A DNA stretch of 6,697 nt from Hyphomicrobiales bacterium. Lineage in GTDB: Bacteria; Pseudomonadota; Alphaproteobacteria; Rhizobiales; Beijerinckiaceae. The notes beneath the pieces are model-generated. The model was not told the DNA's origin. It was given only the letters and a program-made list of their open reading frames with translations, and ran no database searches. Every line of letters begins with the position of its first letter. Position 1 is the first letter of the stretch. The stretch covers positions 1 to 6,697 of the forward strand of contig JAIXZF010000242.1 of assembly GCA_027489835.1 (NCBI GenBank), read 5' to 3'. This document shows positions 1 to 5,216 of this stretch, piece by piece. The position numbers and the translations under genes are program-made.

Positions 1-1224
1 GCCTCGGTCGACACGCTGATCGTGATCCCGAACCAGAACCTGTTCCGCATCGCCAACGAGAACACCGGCTTCGCCGACGCCTTCGCCATGGCCGACCAGG
101 TGCTCTACTCCGGCGTCGCCTGCATCACCGACCTGATGGTAAAGCCCGGCCTCATCAACCTCGATTTCGCCGACGTTCGCGCCGTGATGCGCGGCATGGG
201 CAAGGCGATGATGGGCACCGGCGAGGCCTCGGGCGAGAAGCGCGCCGAGACCGCCGCCCAGGCCGCCATCTCCAACCCCCTGCTCGACGAGGTGTCGATG
301 CGCGGAGCTCGCGGCCTGCTGATCTCGATCACGGGCGGTCGCGACATGAAGCTCTACGAGGTGGACGAAGCCGCCACCCGCATCCGCGAGCAGGTTGACG
401 AGGAAGCCAACATCATTGTCGGCGCCACCTTCGACGAGAGCATGGAAGGCGTGATGCGCGTTTCGGTCGTGGCGACCGGCATCGACCACGCCGCGATCCA
501 GGCCCAGCCCGAGGTTTCGGCCATCGACAAGCGCATCGCCGAGGTGGCGGAGCGTCTGAAGGCCGAGGCCCGCCTGCGCGCCCAGTCCAACGCCGCGGCT
601 CCCGCCTTCCGTCCGTCTCAACCGGTCGTGCTGGCCCCCGCCATCCCGCCCGCCCCGGCCCCGATGGAGGAGCCACAGCCGCAGGCCGCGCTGATCGCCG
701 AGACCGTGCGCCTCGAGCCGGTCCAGCCGCGCGTGGTGCTGGCGGCCGAGCCGCCGGCCATCGAGCCGGCCGCGCGCCAGGCCGAGGAGCCCTTCTCGGT
801 CAGGCAGGACACCTTCATCCCGCCGCAGGCCGAACGGATCAAGCCCGCTCGCCTGCCGCGCGTCGAGGAACTGCCGGTTCCCGCGCAGAACCAGATCGCC
901 GCGCGCACGGTGCCGTCGGCGCCCCTGCCGGCCCATTCGGCCGAGCACAAGCGCATGTCGCTGATGCAGCGACTGGCCTCGGTGGGCTTCGGCCGCAAGG
1001 AGGACGGCACGCCGATCCACAGCCCGGCTCCGGCCTCGCCTGTTCCGGCGCCGGCCGCAGCGCCGTCCGCCGCCCATGCCGAGTACATGCGCCGCCCGGT
1101 GCAGGCCCCGGTGCCGCGCGCGGCGGAAGGCCAGCTCGACCCGCGCGGACGGGCTCCCGCCCCGCGCAACGTCGAGGACGACCAGCTTGAGATTCCGGCG
1201 TTCCTGCGCCGTCAGGCGAACTGA
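1..1224 (+). CDS. ftsZ: Cell division protein FtsZ, C-terminal part (5' end cut by window)
   Basis: Tubulin-like GTPase that forms the cytoplasmic Z-ring at the division site. The frame is open from base 1, so 407 C-terminal residues are present. By alignment from memory with E. coli FtsZ, about 155 N-terminal residues, including the GTP-binding GGGTGTG loop, lie upstream of the window. Visible here are VDTLIVIPNQNLF at the start, the T7 loop NLDFADVR (residues 53-60 of the fragment) whose aspartates activate GTP hydrolysis in the neighbouring subunit, and the C-terminal globular domain through MRVSVVATGID (about 152-162). A Pro/Ala/Glu-rich, probably disordered linker of about 230 residues follows. 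The conserved C-terminal peptide DDQLEIPAFLRR (393-404), which docks FtsA and other partners, ends the protein. Full length would be roughly 560-580 residues, typical of long-linker alphaproteobacterial FtsZ. No frameshift is seen. Identification is firm. Confidence 0.98.
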   Translation, partial: ASVDTLIVIPNQNLFRIANENTGFADAFAMADQVLYSGVACITDLMVKPGLINLDFADVRAVMRGMGKAMMGTGEASGEKRAETAAQAAISNPLLDEVSMRGARGLLISITGGRDMKLYEVDEAATRIREQVDEEANIIVGATFDESMEGVMRVSVVATGIDHAAIQAQPEVSAIDKRIAEVAERLKAEARLRAQSNAAAPAFRPSQPVVLAPAIPPAPAPMEEPQPQAALIAETVRLEPVQPRVVLAAEPPAIEPAARQAEEPFSVRQDTFIPPQAERIKPARLPRVEELPVPAQNQIAARTVPSAPLPAHSAEHKRMSLMQRLASVGFGRKEDGTPIHSPAPASPVPAPAAAPSAAHAEYMRRPVQAPVPRAAEGQLDPRGRAPAPRNVEDDQLEIPAFLRRQAN

Positions 1225-1258
1225 AACGTGGCCTGAAAACGCGTGAAGTGACGTTTAG

Positions 1259-1266
1259 TTAACCAT
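1259..1266 (+). promoter_or_regulatory. Possible CtrA half-site TTAACCAT
   Basis: The octamer TTAACCAT lies 35 bases after the ftsZ stop codon. It matches the half-site wording reported for the alphaproteobacterial cell-cycle regulator CtrA. It sits inside the palindrome GTTAAC (1258-1263), and its last base is the first base of the strong hairpin at 1266-1291. No second TTAA lies at the 7-base spacing needed for a full site. Short motifs like this occur by chance, so this is only a candidate. Confidence 0.2.
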
Positions 1267-1291
1267 CGCCCGCCTCCCACGAGGCGGGCGA
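1266..1291 (+). terminator. Perfect 11-bp hairpin after ftsZ, probable transcript end
   Basis: TCGCCCGCCTC (1266-1276) and GAGGCGGGCGA (1281-1291) are exact reverse complements around the 4-base loop CCAC. The hairpin begins 42 bases after the ftsZ stop codon. It has no clear T-run directly after the stem; the nearest T-rich stretch is 1314-1318. It is therefore either a weak or Rho-assisted terminator, or a 3'-end stabiliser of the ftsZ mRNA. The stem itself is certain; the function is inferred from position. Confidence 0.55.
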
Positions 1292-1298
1292 ACCAGCA

Positions 1299-1313
1299 TT
1301 AACAAATCGTTGA
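1299..1313 (+). promoter_or_regulatory. Near-consensus CtrA-like box TTAA-N7-TTGA
   Basis: TTAA (1299-1302), seven bases, then TTGA (1310-1313) match 7 of the 8 fixed positions of the CtrA full site TTAA-N7-TTAA. It lies in the AT-rich part of the ftsZ-lpxC intergenic region, about 210 bases before the lpxC start. Its right half is shared with the FNR-type palindrome that follows. Division and envelope genes are plausible CtrA targets in this class, but binding is inferred from the motif alone. Confidence 0.3.
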
Positions 1314-1323
1314 TTTTTATCAA
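1310..1323 (+). promoter_or_regulatory. Perfect FNR/FixK-type palindrome TTGAT-N4-ATCAA
   Basis: TTGATTTTTATCAA is an exact match to the FNR/Anr box TTGAT-N4-ATCAA, also read by FixK-type regulators in alphaproteobacteria. Its centre lies about 204 bases upstream of the lpxC ATG. A class II activator position (centre near -41.5) would put the transcription start near 1358, but the expected -10 segment (about 1345-1352) is GC-rich and unconvincing. The role, activator or repressor, cannot be assigned. A 14-base AT-rich palindrome could also be chance or a small hairpin in RNA. Confidence 0.4.
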
Positions 1324-1412
1324 TGAATGTCAAAGGGCACGGGCGCCGCCAAGTTGTTACAGAGCGATAAAAACCGTGATTTTGCCGCAGTCTCCCAGGT
1401 GGGTATGGTGCG

Positions 1413-1446
1413 CTCGCTTGCCAGACGAATCCGACCGGCAGGCGGG
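1413..1446 (+). other. Possible stem-loop in the lpxC 5' leader
   Basis: CGCTTGCC (1415-1422) pairs with GGCAGGCG (1437-1444) with one G-U wobble around a 14-base loop. The stem extends by 1414-1445 (wobble) and 1413-1446. It lies 60-70 bases before the lpxC ribosome binding site and would fall in the leader if transcription starts upstream. The loop holds a GANTC site (GAATC, 1427-1431), the CcrM methylation sequence. No known riboswitch is recognised. Confidence 0.25.
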
Positions 1447-1506
1447 GCTTGAGAAACTGCCCGGTCCTCGATCCAAAGGCGGAACGCCGACGGGGACAGG
1501 GAGCAG

Positions 1507-1512
1507 AAGGGA
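1507..1512 (+). promoter_or_regulatory. lpxC ribosome binding site AAGGGA
   Basis: AAGGGA lies 8 bases before ATG 1521 and only 5 bases before the in-frame GTG 1518. The spacing favours the ATG. It also argues against the upstream in-frame TTG at 1449, which would add 24 residues with no LpxC counterpart. Confidence 0.55.
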
Positions 1513-1520
1513 CTGACGTG

Positions 1521-2459
1521 ATGACATCTGGCCGCCAGACGACAGTGCGAGACGTGATCACACTCGCGGGTTACGGCGTCCATACGGCAGGGACCGCGGT
1601 CCTGACCATCCGGCCAGCATCCACGAACCACGGCATCGTCTTCCTCCGCAAGGGTCTCGACAGCGGCATCCAGCGCCGCATCCCCGCGCGGTATGGCAAC
1701 GTCAGCATGACGGAACTCTGCACCGTGCTGGGCGACCCCAGCCACGGAGCTGTTGCGACCGTCGAGCACATCATGGCTGCGCTTTATGGCCTTGGTGTGG
1801 ACAACGCGCTGGTCGAGATCGACGGGCCGGAAGTGCCCATCATGGACGGCAGCGCCGAGGCCTTCGTCGAGGCCATCCGCGAAACGGGCATCGTCAGCCA
1901 GCATGCCGCGCGCCGCTATGTCCGCGTGCTGCGCCCCGTGTCGGCCAGCAAGGGCGCCGCCCGCAGCGAACTTCTTCCCCATGACGAGGATGGGCTGAGG
2001 CTCGAGGTCGAGATCGACTTCGACACCGCCGTCATCGGCCGCCAGAGCCGCAGCCTCGACCTCGACCCCGAGAGCTTCGCCACGGAAGTGTCGCGCGCCC
2101 GCACCTTCGGGTTCATGCGCGACGTCGAGCAGCTGTGGAAGAACGGCTTCGCTCTCGGCGCTTCGCTGGAGAACACCATCGCCATCGGCGACGACCGCGT
2201 GATCAATCCCGACGGCCTGCGCTACGATGACGAGTTCGTCCGTCACAAGCTGCTCGACGCCGTGGGCGACCTCGCGCTCGCCGGCCTGCCGATCATCGGC
2301 CTGTTCCGCTCGCATTGCGGCGGCCATCGCCTGAACATCGCGGTGCTGCGCGAGCTGTTCTCCGATCCGGCCAATTTCGAGATCGTCGAGGATGCCGACT
2401 CGGTGCCGTCGCGGCGCGTGCAGATGGCGGCCGCCGCCTACGCTCCGTCCCTGAGCTGA
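1521..2459 (+). CDS. lpxC: UDP-3-O-acyl-N-acetylglucosamine deacetylase LpxC
   Basis: Zinc-dependent cytosolic enzyme that removes the acetyl group from UDP-3-O-acyl-GlcNAc, the committed step of lipid A synthesis. At 312 residues it is close to the 305 of E. coli LpxC. N-terminal GYGVHTAG (His21) matches the family GxGLHTG region. The zinc and catalytic residues are all present: Glu82-His83 in TVEHIMAAL, RTFGF at 194-198, His242 and Asp246 in RHKLLDAVGDL, and His269 in the GGHRLN segment. The VPIMDGSAEAFVEAI block (105-119) is also typical. The C-terminus ends QMAAAAYAPSLS and lacks the E. coli-type AVLA tail linked to FtsH degradation, so turnover may differ. ATG 1521 is chosen for its ribosome binding site and the match to family length. 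The gene appears to have its own leader of up to about 200 bases and sits between division and envelope genes. Confidence 0.97.
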   Translation: MTSGRQTTVRDVITLAGYGVHTAGTAVLTIRPASTNHGIVFLRKGLDSGIQRRIPARYGNVSMTELCTVLGDPSHGAVATVEHIMAALYGLGVDNALVEIDGPEVPIMDGSAEAFVEAIRETGIVSQHAARRYVRVLRPVSASKGAARSELLPHDEDGLRLEVEIDFDTAVIGRQSRSLDLDPESFATEVSRARTFGFMRDVEQLWKNGFALGASLENTIAIGDDRVINPDGLRYDDEFVRHKLLDAVGDLALAGLPIIGLFRSHCGGHRLNIAVLRELFSDPANFEIVEDADSVPSRRVQMAAAAYAPSLS

Positions 2460-2467
2460 GCCAGCCC

Positions 2468-2498
2468 GCCGGCGTCCGGACTGTCCGGACCAGCCGGC
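2468..2498 (+). terminator. Nested GC-rich hairpin after lpxC, probable transcript end
   Basis: An outer stem GCCGGC (2468-2473 with 2493-2498) encloses an inner stem TCCGGA (2475-2480 with 2484-2489) around the 3-base loop CTG. The two stems are separated by a 1-by-3 internal loop. It starts 9 bases after the lpxC stop. No T-run follows, so termination would need Rho or the element acts in RNA stability. The inner part is also a direct repeat of the palindrome GTCCGGAC. Confidence 0.45.
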
Positions 2499-2548
2499 CA
2501 TGATTTCGCCACACGGCCCGGGAATTCGGAACGGGCATGGAACATTGT

Positions 2549-2583
2549 TCGCCGGCCCCGGCGACAGTGGCTTGGCGAAAGCC
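2549..2583 (+). repeat. Two small inverted repeats in the lpxC-bamD gap
   Basis: TCGCCG (2549-2554) pairs with CGGCGA (2559-2564) around a 4-base loop, and GGCTT (2569-2573) pairs with AAGCC (2579-2583) around a 5-base loop. They lie back to back just upstream of the likely bamD promoter. In GC-rich DNA stems of 5-6 bp are common, so function is uncertain. Confidence 0.25.
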
Positions 2584-2600
2584 CCGCGCATGGGTTACAT
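2573..2600 (+). promoter_or_regulatory. Weak candidate promoter for bamD-recN-ligA
   Basis: TTGGCG (2573-2578) and TTACAT (2595-2600) are separated by 16 bases. They match the housekeeping -35 TTGACA at 4 of 6 positions and the -10 TATAAT at 3 of 6. The preceding C gives CTTGGC, close to the CTTGAC favoured in alphaproteobacteria. It would place a start near 2607, about 45 bases before bamD. The site was chosen partly by position, and the match is poor. Confidence 0.22.
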
Positions 2601-2613
2601 GCAGCCCGTCTGC

Positions 2614-2639
2614 TCCCCGGCCGCGCGGGGGCGTTTCTT
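2614..2639 (+). other. Terminator-like stem and T-rich tail in the bamD leader
   Basis: CCCCG (2615-2619) pairs with CGGGG (2626-2630) around a 6-base loop, with an added T-G wobble at 2614-2631. It is followed by CG and TTTCTT (2632-2639). The element ends right where the bamD ribosome binding site begins. It could be a weak terminator for lpxC read-through, a leader structure, or chance. Confidence 0.2.
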
Positions 2640-2643
2640 GAGG
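2640..2643 (+). promoter_or_regulatory. bamD ribosome binding site GAGG
   Basis: GAGG lies 8 bases before ATG 2652, a normal spacing. The in-frame ATGs at 2661 and 2667 would be 17 and 23 bases away, so this site decides in favour of 2652. Confidence 0.5.
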
Positions 2644-2651
2644 CGATCGGT

Positions 2652-3524
2652 ATGGCTCACATGAGGATGGCGCATCTGGCGGCGCTTGTCGGCGTCGCGT
2701 TCGGCATGGCCGGCTGCGACACGATCTCGTCGCTGAACCCGTTCGACACGACCGCCAAGTACAAGCAGGAACTCCTGCCGGACGTTCCGCCCGAAACGCT
2801 TTACAATCAGGGCCTCGCACGGCTCGAGCGCGGCGACAACGAGGGCGCTGCCAAGACCTTCGGCGAAATCGACAAGCAGGCCGCGTTCTCGCCCCAGGCG
2901 CGCCGCGGCTTGCTGATGACCGCCTACGCCCATTACGAGGGCCGCCGCTACGAGGAGGCGATCACCGCCTCGCGCCGGTATCTCTCGCTGCACCCCGGCG
3001 ACAAGGATGCCGCCTACGCGCAGTACATCCTGGCGATGTCCAACTACAACCAGATCCCCGACATCGGCCGCGACCAGGAGCGCACCGAGCGCGCGCTGGT
3101 GGCGCTGCAGGAACTGGTCGACCGCTATCCGCGCTCCGAATACGTGCAGGACGCGCGCGAGAAGCTGCTCTTCGCCCGCGACCAGCTGGCCGGCAAGGAG
3201 ATGACGGTGGGGCGCTTCTATTTGACCCAACGCAACTATCCGGCCGCGATCAACCGCTTCCGCGACGTGGTTTCGAAGTACCAGACGACGCGGCATGTCG
3301 AGGAGGCCCTGATGCGCCTCACCGAGGCCTACATGGCGCTCGGCGTGACCAACGAGGCGCAGACCGCGGCTGCGGTGCTGGGCCACAACTTCCCGGAAAG
3401 CCCCTGGTACAAGGACAGCTACGCGCTGCTGCAGTCGGGCGGCCTCGAGCCGCGCGAGCAGGAGGGCTCCTGGATCAGCCGCGCTTTCCGTGGCTTCACG
3501 CGAACGGTCGGCCTCAGCCGCTGA
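2652..3524 (+). CDS. bamD: Outer membrane assembly lipoprotein BamD (ComL/YfiO family)
   Basis: Essential lipoprotein of the BAM complex that folds and inserts beta-barrel proteins. It is anchored to the inner face of the outer membrane and works with BamA. The 290-residue protein starts with a lipoprotein signal peptide: Arg5, a hydrophobic stretch (9-20) and a lipobox-like MAGC ending at Cys22. Met at the -3 position departs slightly from the usual Leu. The mature part is built of TPR-like helical pairs, for example NQGLARLERGDNEGAAKTF (52-70), TAYAHYEGRRYEEAITASRRY (90-110), GRFYLTQRNYPAAINRF (187-203) and the helix around LTEAYMALG (223-231), as in BamD. It is longer than E. coli BamD (245 residues), as alphaproteobacterial forms often are. 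Starting at Met6 would remove the positive charge of the signal peptide, so Met1 is preferred. The stop is 7 bases before recN, suggesting co-transcription. Confidence 0.95.
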   Translation: MAHMRMAHLAALVGVAFGMAGCDTISSLNPFDTTAKYKQELLPDVPPETLYNQGLARLERGDNEGAAKTFGEIDKQAAFSPQARRGLLMTAYAHYEGRRYEEAITASRRYLSLHPGDKDAAYAQYILAMSNYNQIPDIGRDQERTERALVALQELVDRYPRSEYVQDAREKLLFARDQLAGKEMTVGRFYLTQRNYPAAINRFRDVVSKYQTTRHVEEALMRLTEAYMALGVTNEAQTAAAVLGHNFPESPWYKDSYALLQSGGLEPREQEGSWISRAFRGFTRTVGLSR

Positions 3525-3531
3525 GCGAGCC

Positions 3532-5208
3532 ATGCTCGCCCAGCTCCTCATCCGAGACATCGTCCTGATCGACCGGCTGGAGCTCTCCTTCACGGAGGGC
3601 CTCAGCGTGCTGACGGGCGAGACCGGAGCTGGCAAGTCCATCCTTCTCGACGCCTTCTCGCTCGCTCTCGGCGGGCGCGGTGACGGCTCGCTCGTGCGTC
3701 ATGGCGAAGCACAGGGTCAGGTCACGGCGGTGTTCGACCTCGCGCCCGATCACCCCGCCCGGCTCATCGCGCGGGCGCAGGACATCGACGACGACGGCGA
3801 CCTCATCCTGCGCCGGGTGCAGGTCGCGGACGGGCGCACCCGCGCCTTCGTCAACGACCAGGCGGTGTCCGTGCAGGCGCTCAGATCCATCGGCGCCGCG
3901 CTGGTGGAGATTCACGGCCAGCATGACGACCGCGCCCTGATCGATCCGGAAACGCACCGGGGCATGCTCGATGTCTATGGCGGGCTCGGCGGACGCGCCG
4001 CGGCCGTCGCCGAAGCCTATCGCGCCTGGCGCGAGACGCGCCTCGAGCTCGAGAAGCGCAAGGCGGCGGTGGCGGCGGCGCGCAAGGAGGCCGATTTCCT
4101 GCGCCATGCCGCCGAGGAGCTCGACAAGCTCGCCCCGCAACCGGGCGAGGAGACCGAACTCGCCGGCCGGCGCCAGCTCATGATGCAGTCGGAGAAGGTG
4201 GCCAAGGACATCGCGGAGGCAAGCGAGGCGCTGAGCGGGCAGGGCTCGCCCATTCCCGAGCTGTCCTCCCATATGAGGCGGCTCGAACGCCGGGCCAGCC
4301 TCGCGCCGCAGCTCGTCGAGGCGCCGATCAAGGCGCTGGAGGCCGCGCTGGTGGCGCTGGACGAGGCCGCGACCGCGCTCGACGTCGCCTTGAGGGCCAC
4401 GGAGTTCGATCCGCGCGAGCTCGAACAATGCGAGGAGCGGCTTTTCGCGCTGCGCGCCGCCTCCCGCAAATACGACGTGCCTGTCGACGATCTCGCCGCA
4501 CTGGAGCAGCGCTACCTTGCTGATCTGGCCGCGCTCGATGCAGGCGAGGCGCACCTCGCCGGGCTGGAGGCCGAGCTTGCGAAGCGCGCGGCCGATTACG
4601 CAAGCCAGGCCGGGGCGCTGAGCCGGGGCCGCAAGGAGACCGCCGCGCGTCTTGACGCCGCCGTGGCGCAGGAGCTGCCGCCGCTGAAGCTGGAGCGTGC
4701 GAGCTTCATCACCGAGATCAGCACCGACAGCGACGCCTGGTCGGCCGCAGGCATCGACCGCGTGGAGTTCTGGGTGCGGACCAACCCCGGCACGCGGCCT
4801 GGCCCGATGTTCAAGGTGGCGTCGGGGGGCGAGCTCTCGCGCTTCATGCTGGCGCTGAAGGTCGTGCTGGCCGACCGGGGCTCCGCGCCGACGCTGGTGT
4901 TCGACGAGATCGACACGGGCGTCGGCGGCGCGGTGGCGGACGCGATCGGCGAGCGGCTGGCCCGGCTGGCGGCGAAGGTGCAGGTCGTGTCCGTGACCCA
5001 TGCGCCGCAGGTCGCGGCCAAGGCCGGGCAGCATTTCCTGATCTCCAAGCACGCCGTCACGCCCGAGCGCGTGGCGACGCGGGTGACGCCGCTGGCCAAT
5101 GCCGAGCGCGGCGAGGAGCTGGCCCGGATGCTCGCCGGCGCCACCATCACCGACGAGGCGCGGGCCGCGGCGCGGCGGCTGCTCGACACCGCGCTCGCCA
5201 CTCGCTGA
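3532..5208 (+). CDS. recN: DNA repair ATPase RecN
   Basis: SMC-like cytoplasmic ATPase that acts early in RecA-dependent repair of double-strand breaks, holding or aligning DNA. The length of 558 residues is close to the 553 of E. coli RecN. Visible are the N-terminal MLAQLLIRDIVLIDRLEL, Walker A GETGAGKS (29-36), the Q-loop region IHGQHD (127-132), a long charged Ala/Glu-rich coiled-coil middle (about 160-385), the ABC signature SGGELSRFMLALK (431-443), Walker B TLVFDEIDTGVGG (454-466) and the H-loop VTHAPQVAA (488-496). ATG 3532 is chosen because the conserved N-terminus begins there; an in-frame GTG at 3490 would overlap bamD. The ribosome binding site is weak (GAGCGAG at 3523-3529), so translation may be coupled to bamD. 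No SOS-type operator was recognised upstream; expression probably depends on the bamD promoter. Confidence 0.97.
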   Translation: MLAQLLIRDIVLIDRLELSFTEGLSVLTGETGAGKSILLDAFSLALGGRGDGSLVRHGEAQGQVTAVFDLAPDHPARLIARAQDIDDDGDLILRRVQVADGRTRAFVNDQAVSVQALRSIGAALVEIHGQHDDRALIDPETHRGMLDVYGGLGGRAAAVAEAYRAWRETRLELEKRKAAVAAARKEADFLRHAAEELDKLAPQPGEETELAGRRQLMMQSEKVAKDIAEASEALSGQGSPIPELSSHMRRLERRASLAPQLVEAPIKALEAALVALDEAATALDVALRATEFDPRELEQCEERLFALRAASRKYDVPVDDLAALEQRYLADLAALDAGEAHLAGLEAELAKRAADYASQAGALSRGRKETAARLDAAVAQELPPLKLERASFITEISTDSDAWSAAGIDRVEFWVRTNPGTRPGPMFKVASGGELSRFMLALKVVLADRGSAPTLVFDEIDTGVGGAVADAIGERLARLAAKVQVVSVTHAPQVAAKAGQHFLISKHAVTPERVATRVTPLANAERGEELARMLAGATITDEARAAARRLLDTALATR

Positions 5209-5211
5209 AGG
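5208..5211 (+). promoter_or_regulatory. ligA ribosome binding site AAGG overlapping the recN stop
   Basis: AAGG shares its first A with the recN TGA and lies 5 bases before ATG 5217. It supports this start over the in-frame ATGs at 5268 and 5298, and it suggests translational coupling with recN. Confidence 0.5.
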
Positions 5212-5216
5212 TCCCA

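Noticed and set aside
1316..1325. Possible DnaA box around TTATCAATG
   Set aside because: It departs from TTATNCACA at several of the last positions and stands alone, with no cluster of similar boxes.
1299..1327. Promoter with -35 TTAACA (1299-1304) and -10 AATGAA (1322-1327)
   Set aside because: The -35 matches 5 of 6 and the spacing is 17, but the -10 matches only 3 of 6. It is too weak to annotate, although it would place the FNR-type box between the two elements.
1310..1516. Small plus-strand open frame (68 codons) before lpxC
   Set aside because: It starts with TTG inside the FNR-type palindrome, has no ribosome binding site and has a random-looking Arg/Pro-rich product.
1449..1520. 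N-terminal extension of LpxC from TTG 1449
   Set aside because: The extra 24 residues have no LpxC counterpart. ATG 1521 has an AAGGGA site at the right distance and gives the usual family length.
1320..2591. 423-codon minus-strand open frame opposite lpxC
   Set aside because: A compositional shadow of lpxC. It also runs through the intergenic motifs and has no family features or convincing start signal.
3490..3531. N-terminal extension of RecN from GTG 3490
   Set aside because: It would overlap the bamD end by 35 bases, and the conserved RecN N-terminus starts exactly at ATG 3532.
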